Positions 25,270 through 34,436 of a DNA stretch of 64,000 bases are shown here, piece after piece. The stretch is from Sedimentitalea sp042687825 (GTDB lineage: Bacteria; Pseudomonadota; Alphaproteobacteria; Rhodobacterales; Rhodobacteraceae). Location of the stretch: positions 1-64,000 of the forward strand of contig NZ_JBHUQE010000013.1 in NCBI RefSeq assembly GCF_042687825.1, read 5' to 3'. Each line of letters opens with the position of its first letter. Positions within the stretch are counted from its first letter, which is position 1. The notes below the pieces were generated by a model that saw only the letters and a list, made by a program, of their open reading frames with translations, was not told the DNA's origin and ran no database searches. Made by a program: the position numbers and the translations under genes.

Positions 25270-25292
25270 GGTGTCCGCCACTGGCGGACACC
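25270..25292. other. perfect 10-bp inverted repeat between ecm and the H-NS gene
   Basis: GGTGTCCGCC and GGCGGACACC are separated by ACT. It lies between the ecm stop and the start of the H-NS gene, about 30 bp from the latter. On the minus strand no T-run follows, so it is either a weak ecm terminator or a leader structure or operator for the H-NS gene. Confidence 0.6.
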
Positions 25293-25351
25293 TTAACGGT
25301 TTTATTCTGATCTTTCAGCGTCAATCCGAAAAAACTTTATCTGCCAGCAAA

Positions 25352-27316
25352 TTATTGCGCAGCAACCGCCTTTGGATCGACCAGGGTCACGATATCCATC
25401 ATGATCGTGTTCAATTCGAAATCCTTGGGCGTATAAACCTTGGCAACGCCCATGTTGTTCAACCTGACCGCGTCTTCATCCGGAATAATGCCCCCAACGA
25501 TTACGGGGATATGTGACAATCCGGCTTCTTTCATCCGGTTTATCAGATCTTCGACCAGAGGAATGTGGCTGCCTGAGAGTATCGACAGTCCGACGACATG
25601 CGCGTTTTGGTCGATGGCTGCGGTCACGATTTCTTCGGGAGTTAGGCGAATTCCGTCATAGGAAATGTCCATGCCACAATCGCGAGCCCGGAATGCGATC
25701 TGTTCCGCCCCGTTGGAATGCCCGTCCAGACCCGGCTTTCCGACTAGGAATTTCAGGCGCCGGCCCAGCCGGTCGCTGACCGCGTTGACAGCATCGCGAA
25801 TGTGATCCAGACCCTCGGTCTTGTTCGAGGGCGATCCCGAAACGCCTGTCGGCCCACGGTAGGTGCCAAAAGTCTGGCGCATCTGTTCGGCCCATTCGCC
25901 CGTGGTCGCCCCGGCCTTGGCGGCGGCAATCGAGGGCTCCATCACATTGGCACCGCTGGCCGCCGCTTGGCGCAGGGCGGCAAGGGCCGCCTGAACCGCC
26001 GCCTCGTCCCGTTGAGCGCGCCAGGCGACCAGCCTGTCGATCTGCTCCTGTTCGACGGCCGGGTCGACCACCATGATGCCACCGTCCTCGCTCATCAGGG
26101 GCGACGGTTCGGTTGCCGTGAACTTGTTGACACCGACCACCGTCGTCTCGCCGGCCTCGATCCGGTTCAGCCGCTCGGCGTTGGACTCGACGAGCCGCGA
26201 TTTCATGTATTCGATCGCCTGGATCGCACCGCCCATGCTGTCCAGATTGGCAAGCTCGGCGCGGGCGCCGGTCTTGAGCGCTTCGACCTTGGCATCGACG
26301 GCCGGGTTGCCGTCAAACAGATCGTCGAATTCCAGCAGATCGGTTTCAAAGGCCAGGATCTGCTGCATGCGCATTGACCATTGCTGGTCCCAGGGGCGGG
26401 GCAGTCCCAACGCTTCGTTCCAGGCCGGCAATTGCACGGCACGGGCGCGGGCCTTTTTGGACATTGTCACCGCCAGCATCTCAATGAGAATGCGATAGAC
26501 GTTGTTTTCCGGCTGCTGTTCGGTCAGACCCAGTGAATTGACCTGAACCCCATAGCGAAAGCGGCGCATCTTTGGGTCGGCGATGCCATAGCGGGTTTCG
26601 CAGATCTCGTCCCAGAGATCGACAAAAGCGCGCATCTTGCACATCTCGGTGACAAAGCGGATGCCGGCATTGACAAAGAACGAGATCCGCCCGACCAGAG
26701 CCGGGAAATCCGCCGCGGGAACACGGGGACGCAATTCATCCAGAACCGCGATCGCGGTGGCCAGTGCAAAGGCCAGCTCCTGTTCCGGCGTCGCCCCGGC
26801 CTCTTGCAGATGATAGGAACACACGTTCATCGGGTTCCATTTCGGCACGTTGGAATAACAGTATTCGGCCACATCCGCGATCATCTTCAGCGATGGCTTG
26901 GGGGGGCAGACATAGGTGCCGCGGCTGAGATACTCCTTGATCAGGTCGTTCTGCACCGTTCCTTGCAACTTGCTGACATCCGCGCCCTGTTCTTCGGCGA
27001 CGGCAATATAAAGCGCCAGCAACCATGGTGCCGTGGCGTTGATCGTCATCGAGGTGTTCATCTGTTCCAGCGGAATCTGATCGAACAGCGCGCGCATGTC
27101 GCCCAGATGCGCCACCGGAACACCCACCTTGCCGACTTCGCCGCGTGCAAGGACATGATCGCTGTCATAGCCGGTCTGGGTTGGCAGATCGAAGGCCACG
27201 GACAAACCGGTCTGCCCTTTAGCCAGATTTCCGCGATACAGCGCGTTCGAGGCTTGCGCGGTGGAGTGTCCGGCATATGTCCGGATCAGCCAGGGGCGGT
27301 CTTTCTGCGTCTGCAT
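25352..27316 (-). CDS. ecm: (2R)-ethylmalonyl-CoA mutase (MeaA-like, B12-dependent)
   Basis: Adenosylcobalamin enzyme that converts ethylmalonyl-CoA to methylsuccinyl-CoA. The 654-residue product has the substrate-binding barrel (RPWLIRTYAGHSTA through FDLPTQTGYDSDH) and the C-terminal cobalamin domain. The latter carries GKPGLDGHSNGAEQ with the DxHxxG lower-ligand histidine, followed by LSGSH and GGIIPDEDA. The features follow the Ecm/MeaA type more than methylmalonyl-CoA mutase, which is usually longer (about 710 residues) or split. Start ATG at 27316 gives MQTQKDRPWL. It is divergent from an acyltransferase gene that is followed by ccr, the previous step of the same pathway. Confidence 0.95.
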   Translation of the reverse strand: MQTQKDRPWLIRTYAGHSTAQASNALYRGNLAKGQTGLSVAFDLPTQTGYDSDHVLARGEVGKVGVPVAHLGDMRALFDQIPLEQMNTSMTINATAPWLLALYIAVAEEQGADVSKLQGTVQNDLIKEYLSRGTYVCPPKPSLKMIADVAEYCYSNVPKWNPMNVCSYHLQEAGATPEQELAFALATAIAVLDELRPRVPAADFPALVGRISFFVNAGIRFVTEMCKMRAFVDLWDEICETRYGIADPKMRRFRYGVQVNSLGLTEQQPENNVYRILIEMLAVTMSKKARARAVQLPAWNEALGLPRPWDQQWSMRMQQILAFETDLLEFDDLFDGNPAVDAKVEALKTGARAELANLDSMGGAIQAIEYMKSRLVESNAERLNRIEAGETTVVGVNKFTATEPSPLMSEDGGIMVVDPAVEQEQIDRLVAWRAQRDEAAVQAALAALRQAAASGANVMEPSIAAAKAGATTGEWAEQMRQTFGTYRGPTGVSGSPSNKTEGLDHIRDAVNAVSDRLGRRLKFLVGKPGLDGHSNGAEQIAFRARDCGMDISYDGIRLTPEEIVTAAIDQNAHVVGLSILSGSHIPLVEDLINRMKEAGLSHIPVIVGGIIPDEDAVRLNNMGVAKVYTPKDFELNTIMMDIVTLVDPKAVAAQ

Positions 27317-27464
27317 TCTATGGGCCTCGCGAGTCACTACGGAAATAATATTGCGTTGAAGATGTCTAAACAGAAATTTTCGGCATATGTCAATTCGCTG
27401 CATCGCGGCATGTTTCGCGATGGTCCGGATTGTGAGTGCAGTGATTTGATGTCAGGCTGTCGGC

Positions 27465-28877
27465 ATGATGCAACAGGTCCAGATGCCGGTATGGCTGCTT
27501 GTACTGATCTTGGGGTTCGCCCTTATCGCGGCCTTGGACAAGGTGATGATTCCATCTGTCAGGTGGTTCTTTCGGCGTCGGCTCGAACGGGTCGTGGCGC
27601 GGTTGAACCAGCGGCTTGAAAGGCCGATCCAGCCGTTTAAGCTGGCCCGTCGGTTCGACATGATCCAGCGCTTGATCTACGATCCTCAGGTCAGCCAGGC
27701 CGTTTCGGACCATGCTCGCACAAAGGGCATACCGGAAAGCGTCGCTTTTGAAGAGGCCCGGCGCTATGCGCGCGAAATCGTGCCGTCGTTTTCGGCATCG
27801 GCTTATTTCGGTTTCGCCATCCGCGCCGCGCGCTTTCTGTCGAACGCGCTTTATCGCGTGCGTCTGGGGCATCATGACGAAGAGAGTCTGAAAGCGATCG
27901 ACCCCGAGGCGACCGTGGTCTTTGTCATGAACCACCGCAGCAACATGGATTACGTTTTGGTGACCTATCTTGCGGCGGAACGCTCGGCGCTTTCCTATGC
28001 GGTCGGCGAATGGGCACAGGTCTGGCCGCTCAGCGGGCTGATCCGCGCGATGGGGGCCTATTTCATTCGCCGCAAGTCGCGTAATGAACTCTATCGCAGG
28101 GTGCTGGCACGCTATGTCACGCTGGCGACGCAGGCCGGAGTCACGCAGGCCATGTTTCCCGAAGGTGGACTGAGCCAGACCGGTGCGCTGATGCCGCCCA
28201 AGCTGGGTTTGTTGAAATACATCGTGGACGGATTCGACCCCGACGGGCGGGATGTCGTGTTTGTTCCGGTGGCTCTGAATTATGACCGGGTGCTCGAGGA
28301 TCGCATCCTGCTGGCCGCTGCCAAAGACAAAAAGGGGCGGTTCAGGGCCCGTATCGGCGTGATCGCGGGCAAGGCGGTCAAACAATTGTGGCTGCGGATG
28401 ATCGGGCGCTATCACCGATTTGGCTATGCTGCCGTCAGCTTTGGTCGGCCTGTGTCGTTGAAAGACGTTGTCAGCCACCATGACCGCGACCCGACGGTTC
28501 CGCTGGCGCGTCTGTTGTCTGCCGAGATCGGTTCGATCGTTCCAATCGTTCCGGTGCCTCTGGTCGCGTGGCTGGTGCTGCGGCACGGCCCGATGACCCA
28601 TGACGAGATCGTGGCGGGTTTCGAGAACACCCTGATTCGACATCCGGCGGCGCATGTTCATCTGCCGCGACACGACTTGAACTATGCCACTGAGGTGGGC
28701 CTGCGCCAGCTGACCAAGCGCAGGGTTCTGAGTTTGGTGGGCGGCCACTATTGCCCAGCTCCGGATCAGGTCGAAATTCTGACATATTATGCAAACTCGA
28801 TCCGCCATCTCATGATCGAACCCGAAGAGGGTGATTCTGCGGCCGCAAAGGGACTTTCTGCACCTGCGGGGTCATAA
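27465..28877 (+). CDS. 1-acylglycerol-3-phosphate acyltransferase-like (PlsB/PlsC-type) protein
   Basis: A 470-residue protein with an N-terminal membrane helix (residues 7-26) and an acyltransferase domain. It has NHRSNMD (HxxxxD-type NHxSNxD box I), RRKSRNELYRRVL, FPEGGLSQTG (box III) and VPVALNYDRV, the pattern of PlsB-like glycerol-3-phosphate acyltransferases. Length is intermediate between PlsC (about 250) and E. coli PlsB (about 807). It probably acts on membrane lipid precursors. It lies between ecm and ccr on the plus strand, 110 bp before ccr, and could be co-transcribed with ccr. An in-frame second ATG at 27468 is possible. Confidence 0.85.
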   Translation: MMQQVQMPVWLLVLILGFALIAALDKVMIPSVRWFFRRRLERVVARLNQRLERPIQPFKLARRFDMIQRLIYDPQVSQAVSDHARTKGIPESVAFEEARRYAREIVPSFSASAYFGFAIRAARFLSNALYRVRLGHHDEESLKAIDPEATVVFVMNHRSNMDYVLVTYLAAERSALSYAVGEWAQVWPLSGLIRAMGAYFIRRKSRNELYRRVLARYVTLATQAGVTQAMFPEGGLSQTGALMPPKLGLLKYIVDGFDPDGRDVVFVPVALNYDRVLEDRILLAAAKDKKGRFRARIGVIAGKAVKQLWLRMIGRYHRFGYAAVSFGRPVSLKDVVSHHDRDPTVPLARLLSAEIGSIVPIVPVPLVAWLVLRHGPMTHDEIVAGFENTLIRHPAAHVHLPRHDLNYATEVGLRQLTKRRVLSLVGGHYCPAPDQVEILTYYANSIRHLMIEPEEGDSAAAKGLSAPAGS

Positions 28878-28881
28878 AGTT

Positions 28882-28901
28882 ACCAAAATAGATCATTTGG
28901 T
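28882..28901. promoter_or_regulatory. inverted repeat upstream of ccr
   Basis: ACCAAA and TTTGGT are separated by 8 bases and lie in the short gap between the acyltransferase and ccr. Two further direct copies of GGCAAAC lie at 28938-28944 and 28960-28966, 22 bp apart. These could be operators for a local acetyl-CoA/propionyl-CoA regulator such as RamB, but this is inference. Confidence 0.4.
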
Positions 28902-28986
28902 GTTGCATTATTGCGCGGCCGTCCATATCCCCATTTTGGCAAACGCGATTCTGCGTTGCGGCAAACCCAAGCAACAGGAGGCCAGC

Positions 28987-30276
<1,290 letters not shown>

Positions 30277-30307
30277 GGTCCACCCGACACAAGATATCTA
30301 AATTAAG

Positions 30308-30343
30308 CGCCCGCGAATCACATGGCCGTGACGCGGGCGTTTT
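30308..30343 (+). terminator. intrinsic terminator of ccr
   Basis: CGCCCGCG and CGCGGGCG form an 8-bp stem, with an additional TCAC/GTGA pairing in the loop, followed by TTTT. It starts about 30 bases after the ccr stop. Confidence 0.85.
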
Positions 30344-30456
30344 GCTGTCCAGAGCCAGAATCAGGGAACTCAGAGGCTTGTATATTGCGCCCTCGCCATT
30401 TCTGGGGAGATGAAACCGGCGAATTTCCTAACAATGCCCCTCGTGCTACAGTTGTG

Positions 30457-30472
30457 TTAATCTTTCGTTAAC
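30457..30472 (+). promoter_or_regulatory. perfect CtrA box upstream of the luxR region
   Basis: TTAA-N7-TTAAC (TTAATCTTTCGTTAAC) fully matches the CtrA consensus TTAA-N7-TTAA(C). It lies 19 to 34 bp before the start of the small gene that overlaps luxR. In Dinoroseobacter the CtrA phosphorelay and quorum sensing are linked, so a direct control of this lux locus is plausible. Binding is not shown here. Confidence 0.65.
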
Positions 30473-30490
30473 TACTGCGGGGCGATTCTG

Positions 30491-30709
30491 ATGACGCATA
30501 ATGACTGGATACTGGACGTTTTGGCGGACCTCAAATCATTTGCTTCCGCAAATGGTCTGAGTGCCTTGGCTGAACAGCTGGACGACACGACGTTGATCGC
30601 CGCTGCCGAAATCGCGTCCCAGAAAGAAGAGGCGCCCGCGCAACCGAATGTCGAGCACGGTCAACTTGGATCAAATATTGCAGGACTTGGACGCCACCAG
30701 CGCGCTTGA
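30491..30709 (+). CDS. small protein overlapping luxR
   Basis: A 72-residue acidic protein, with WILDVLADLKSFASANGLSA and a second helix (LAEQLDDTTLIAAAEIASQ). The last 20 codons overlap the 5' end of luxR in another frame (luxR starts at 30648). GGGGCG precedes the ATG. Short proteins with an -LADL-FA-NGL- pattern occur just upstream of luxR in other roseobacters, from memory; I do not know a function. The overlap suggests that its translation controls luxR translation or that it acts with LuxR. Confidence 0.65.
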   Translation: MTHNDWILDVLADLKSFASANGLSALAEQLDDTTLIAAAEIASQKEEAPAQPNVEHGQLGSNIAGLGRHQRA

Positions 30710-31367
30710 GGGTCTGCAGGACATCATCGTGGCGTTGCGAGACGCCTTCAAAGTCGATCATATCGTATATCACTGGGTGGACAGCGCGGGCGATCAATAT
30801 GGCTGCGGAACCTACTCGGATGAATGGAGGGACAGATATCTCGTCCAGAACTACCATCGCATCGATCCGGTTATCATCGGATGTTTTCAGCGGTTTCATC
30901 CGGTAGACTGGAAACGACTGGACTGGTCCAGCAAGGCGGCGCGGCACTTTCTGTCAGAAGCGCTGGCATACGGTGTCGGAAACCAAGGGTTTTCAATTCC
31001 GATCCGGGGGCCGAACGGACAGTTCGCCCTCTTCACCGTCAGCCACAATTGCGATGATGCAGTTTGGGCGGACTTTACCGAAACGCATAGCCGCGACCTG
31101 ATCCTGATCGCGCATTTCTTCAACCGAAAGGCACTGGAATTCGAGAAGGGCCGGCAACCCGAACAATCCCGAGCGCTGTCCCCGCGCGAAGTGGATGCGA
31201 TGACGTTGCTGGCCATGGGCTACAGCCGGGCACAGGTTGCCGACACGCTGTCGATCTCGGAACACACGCTGAGGGTCTATATCGAGAGCGCCCGGTTCAA
31301 GTTGGGTGCCCTGAATACCACCCATGCCGTTGCCCGGGCCATGAGCCGCGGGTTAATCGTGGTTTGA
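30648..31367 (+). CDS. LuxR-type acyl-homoserine-lactone-responsive regulator
   Basis: A 239-residue transcription factor. The N-terminal autoinducer domain has the conserved aromatic and Asp-Pro residues (YHWVDS, DRYLVQNYHRIDPVI, WKRLDW). The C-terminal LuxR helix-turn-helix (about 175-235) reads LSPREVDAMTLLAMGYSRAQ followed by VADTLSISEHTLRVYI. It is followed 82 bp downstream by luxI, which makes it the likely receptor for that signal. It overlaps the small upstream gene by 62 bp. The start has no good Shine-Dalgarno of its own, which fits translational coupling. Confidence 0.93.
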   Translation: MSSTVNLDQILQDLDATSALEGLQDIIVALRDAFKVDHIVYHWVDSAGDQYGCGTYSDEWRDRYLVQNYHRIDPVIIGCFQRFHPVDWKRLDWSSKAARHFLSEALAYGVGNQGFSIPIRGPNGQFALFTVSHNCDDAVWADFTETHSRDLILIAHFFNRKALEFEKGRQPEQSRALSPREVDAMTLLAMGYSRAQVADTLSISEHTLRVYIESARFKLGALNTTHAVARAMSRGLIVV

Positions 31368-31401
31368 CGCGCCGCGCGTGGCGCTGACATGATCTTAACC
31401 A

Positions 31402-31440
31402 CCCTTGTCGTAAACCTGTTTTCAGCCAGGACGACAAGGG
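31402..31440 (+). promoter_or_regulatory. hairpin covering the luxI ribosome-binding site
   Basis: CCCTTGTCGT (31402-31411) and ACGACAAGGG (31431-31440) form a perfect 10-bp stem. Inside the loop, CCTG and CAGG (31415-31418, 31427-31430) can add 4 bp after an AAA bulge, leaving an 8-nt loop. The 3' arm contains AAGGGG, the Shine-Dalgarno of luxI, 8 nt before the ATG at 31450. The inner CCTG-N8-CAGG also resembles a degenerate lux box. Both readings (RNA switch or LuxR operator) fit the sequence. Confidence 0.7.
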
Positions 31441-31449
31441 GACATGATC

Positions 31450-32088
31450 ATGCTGCGCTATATCTACGCGAAAGACCTTCACAACTATCCGAAACTGGCC
31501 CAGTCCATGTTCGAGGATCGGGCCGACCAGTTCAAGACGCGACTGGGCTGGGATGTTGACATCGATCATCTGGGGCGGGAACGCGACAGCTATGATCGGC
31601 TGAACCCGCTCTATGTGATTTGGGAGGAACCCGATGGCACCCATGGCGGTTCCATGCGCTTCCTGCCGACAACCGGGGCGGTGATGGTGAATGACGTATT
31701 CGGTCATCTGACCGGTGGAACCACAATCTCGAGCCCGCTGATTTGGGAATGCACACGCTTCTGCCTTTCCCGCAGTGCCAAGTCGAACGTGGCCGCGGCG
31801 CTGATGCTGGCGGGCGGTGAAATCATGACCGGGTTCGGCATTCGCCACTTTGTCGGTGTGTTTGACGCCCGAATGGTGCGCATCTACCGAATGATCGGTT
31901 CGTCGCCCGATGTATTGGGCAGCGACGGTGAAGGACGCGACAAGATCAGTGTCGGTCTGTGGGCGTTTTCGCCCGAAGCCAAGGCCCAGATTGCCCGCCG
32001 TGCCGGAATTTCGCCCGAACTGTCAAAGATGTGGTTTGACTGTGCCTTTGGTCCCGACGCATCCTGCCAGTTGGCAATGTCGGCCTAA
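31450..32088 (+). CDS. acyl-homoserine-lactone synthase, LuxI family
   Basis: Makes an N-acyl-homoserine lactone from S-adenosylmethionine and acyl-ACP or acyl-CoA. In the 212-residue product the LuxI invariant residues are present: Arg24, Phe28, Trp34, two Asp at 46 and 49, Arg70, a glutamate at 100 and Arg103. RFLPTTGAVMV marks the substrate region. ATG at 31450 is placed 8 nt after AAGGGG; the ATG at 31444 is only 2 nt away, so it is not a likely start. Acyl-chain length cannot be read reliably. The upstream RBS lies within a strong hairpin. Confidence 0.95.
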   Translation: MLRYIYAKDLHNYPKLAQSMFEDRADQFKTRLGWDVDIDHLGRERDSYDRLNPLYVIWEEPDGTHGGSMRFLPTTGAVMVNDVFGHLTGGTTISSPLIWECTRFCLSRSAKSNVAAALMLAGGEIMTGFGIRHFVGVFDARMVRIYRMIGSSPDVLGSDGEGRDKISVGLWAFSPEAKAQIARRAGISPELSKMWFDCAFGPDASCQLAMSA

Positions 32089-32147
32089 AGGCGGTAAAAA
32101 TCCCGAGGTATCTGGCGAACCAGAAGGTGCGACTGTAGGGTCGCGTC

Positions 32148-33677
32148 ATGACCGCAACGCCGCTGACCTTTTCGGATGACCAGGCCACCGCCTATGACAA
32201 TATCGCCGATCTGTTGAGTTCGGCCGGGATTGATCTGAACGACAGCCTGCTCACGCCGCCGAACGATGGCGGGGCTGGTGTCATGGCGGTGATCGGCAAG
32301 GCCGGATCCGGCAAGACGCTGTTGCTGGCCGAACTCTATCGGGCGTTGCAGGACGCCGGGGTCGAAATCGTATCGGGTGACTACGAGAACCGGAGACGCA
32401 AGGACAGAAGGACGCTGGCAATTCTGGCGCCGACCAACAAGGCCGCAAGTGTGCTGCGCCTGCGCGGCGTTCCGGCCACGACGATCCATCGGATTCTCTA
32501 TACACCAGTCTACGATCCGGAATACGAGCGTATCGCGGATTGGCTGGCGAATGGCGGCGAGCGGCCGGAAATCGAGGGTCTCAGCGAACTGGCGCTGGAC
32601 CGGGCCGCGGCGTTTTATGCCAACAACAAATCGATTCCGGGTGCGCTGGCGGCAGCGGGGTTGCGCGGATCGGATTTCATCACCGGGTGGAAACGCCGCG
32701 AAGACCCGCTGGACATCGGCTTTGTCGATGAGTCTTCGATGCTGGACGACCGCCAGTTTTCCGATCTGAAAGAGATCTTTCCGACGCTGTTGTTGTTTGG
32801 CGATCCGGCACAGCTGGCGCCGGTGAATCAGTCGGGCAGCATGGTGTTTGACGGTCTGCCGGATGCGCGCAAGCTGGAGTTGAGCCGGGTGCACCGGCAG
32901 CGGGCGGACAACCCGATCTTGGATCTGGCACATGCGCTGGGCGACCCACAGCTGGATTTTCACGATTTCGAACAAATGGTGGAAGACGTGGCCCGGCGCG
33001 ACGAGCGTGTGGTCTGGGGGCAGCGGGTCGAGGTCGATCTGATGGCGCGCAGTCCGGTTCTGGTTTGGCGCAATGCCACTCGTATCCGATTGATCAGCGC
33101 TTTTCGTACGGTGCATGGAGCGCCCGAAGATGCTCTGCTGGAAGGTGAGCCGCTGATCTGCGACGGCATCGAATTGCCGCTGAAGCACCGAAAAAAGCGC
33201 TTGGATCTCGAAGCGCGCGGGCTGATCAAGGGAGCCCAGGTCGTGTATCTGGGACCCGGCAAGCGACCCGGTTTCTCGCGTTTGCATGTCATCGGCGCGG
33301 AAGACCCGCAGGTCAGCGCGGCTTCCATTGTCAAGATCGAGAAAGCCGATGAAGAAGAGCCGTTCATCCCTTTTGCCGCCCGCATGGGGGCAACCTTTCT
33401 GCATGGCGCGGCCGTCACCATCCATAAGGCGCAGGGCTCGCAATGGGAAACCGTTCAGGTTTTTGCCCCCGATCTGTTCGTGGCCGCCCGGATGGGGCGG
33501 ATTGAGGCCGGCCAGCCCCTGTGGAAGCGACTGGCCTATGTCGCGATTACCCGGGCGCAGGACAGGTTGATCTGGGTGGTGCGAAATCGCTTGTCCAAGC
33601 CGACGAGAGCCCTGCCCGTGGATGACCTGCGCGCTGCACCGGCGGCGCCGTTGACGTTGGAGGCCGAGGCGGAATGA
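32148..33677 (+). CDS. RecD-like ATP-dependent DNA helicase (AAA/UvrD-C type)
   Basis: A 509-residue superfamily 1 helicase. It has Walker A GKAGSGKT, Walker B FVDESSML, LFGDPAQLAPV (motif III), SRVHRQ (motif IV), and C-terminal TIHKAQGSQW plus AYVAITRAQDRL (motifs V and VI). This arrangement fits RecD2-like or related 5'-3' helicases that act in repair or replication. Length is shorter than RecD2 (about 700) because there is no N-terminal domain. Its start lies 59 bp after luxI. The stop overlaps the following SDR gene by 4 bp. Confidence 0.9.
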   Translation: MTATPLTFSDDQATAYDNIADLLSSAGIDLNDSLLTPPNDGGAGVMAVIGKAGSGKTLLLAELYRALQDAGVEIVSGDYENRRRKDRRTLAILAPTNKAASVLRLRGVPATTIHRILYTPVYDPEYERIADWLANGGERPEIEGLSELALDRAAAFYANNKSIPGALAAAGLRGSDFITGWKRREDPLDIGFVDESSMLDDRQFSDLKEIFPTLLLFGDPAQLAPVNQSGSMVFDGLPDARKLELSRVHRQRADNPILDLAHALGDPQLDFHDFEQMVEDVARRDERVVWGQRVEVDLMARSPVLVWRNATRIRLISAFRTVHGAPEDALLEGEPLICDGIELPLKHRKKRLDLEARGLIKGAQVVYLGPGKRPGFSRLHVIGAEDPQVSAASIVKIEKADEEEPFIPFAARMGATFLHGAAVTIHKAQGSQWETVQVFAPDLFVAARMGRIEAGQPLWKRLAYVAITRAQDRLIWVVRNRLSKPTRALPVDDLRAAPAAPLTLEAEAE

Positions 33678-34408
33678 AGTCCATCCTGATCACGGGCGCC
33701 AGTTCGGGCATCGGTCATGCAACGGCCGAACTGTTTCTGCAGAACGACTGGCGCGTCGGTCTGTTGGCGCGCCGGGCACAGCCGCTGACCCGTCTGGCCG
33801 AAACCTATCCGGCCGCAGTGCCGCTGGTCGCCGACGTCACCGATCCCGAGGCCGTGACCGGTGCCTTTGCGGTCTTTGCCGATGCCGCCGGGCGGCTGGA
33901 TGTGCTGTTTAACAACGCGGGTATCTTCACGCCTGCCGGCACAATCGATGAAATTGCGCTGGACGACTGGTACGCCTCGGTGAATGTCAATCTCAACGGT
34001 ATGTTTCTGTGCGCGCGCGCGGCATTCGCGACCATGCGGGCGCAGAACCCGCGCGGCGGTCGGATCATCAATAACGGGTCCATCGCAGCGCATGTCCCGC
34101 GCCCCGGATCGACGCCCTATTCGACGACGAAACATGCGATCACCGGATTGACCCGCAGCCTGTCTCTGGATGGGCGGCCCTTTGACATCGCTTGCGGGCA
34201 GATCGATATCGGCAATGCCAGCACGCCGATGGTCGCGGAATTGAACCGCAAGATCGTGCAGGCGGATCCGCTGGCAGAACCGGACCCGACAATGGCAGTA
34301 GAGGACGCCGCCGCATCTGTCCTGCACATGGCCAGCCTGCCGCTTGGCGCAAATGTCCAGTTCATGACGGTGATGGCGACCAAGATGGCCTATATCGGGC
34401 GCGGCTGA
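33674..34408 (+). CDS. short-chain dehydrogenase/reductase
   Basis: A 244-residue classical SDR. It has the cofactor motif TGASSGIGHA (residues 7-16), NNAG, and the catalytic triad of NGSIAAHVPRPGSTPYSTTKH with Ser/Tyr/Lys. Substrate is unknown. It starts in an ATGA overlap with the helicase gene, so translation is coupled, although no functional link is evident. The C-terminal region LGANVQFMTVMATKM fits the SDR-family tail seen in many roseobacter enzymes. Confidence 0.93.
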   Translation: MKSILITGASSGIGHATAELFLQNDWRVGLLARRAQPLTRLAETYPAAVPLVADVTDPEAVTGAFAVFADAAGRLDVLFNNAGIFTPAGTIDEIALDDWYASVNVNLNGMFLCARAAFATMRAQNPRGGRIINNGSIAAHVPRPGSTPYSTTKHAITGLTRSLSLDGRPFDIACGQIDIGNASTPMVAELNRKIVQADPLAEPDPTMAVEDAAASVLHMASLPLGANVQFMTVMATKMAYIGRG

Positions 34409-34436
34409 ATTTCCGCGCAGCGACAGTCGCTCGCGC

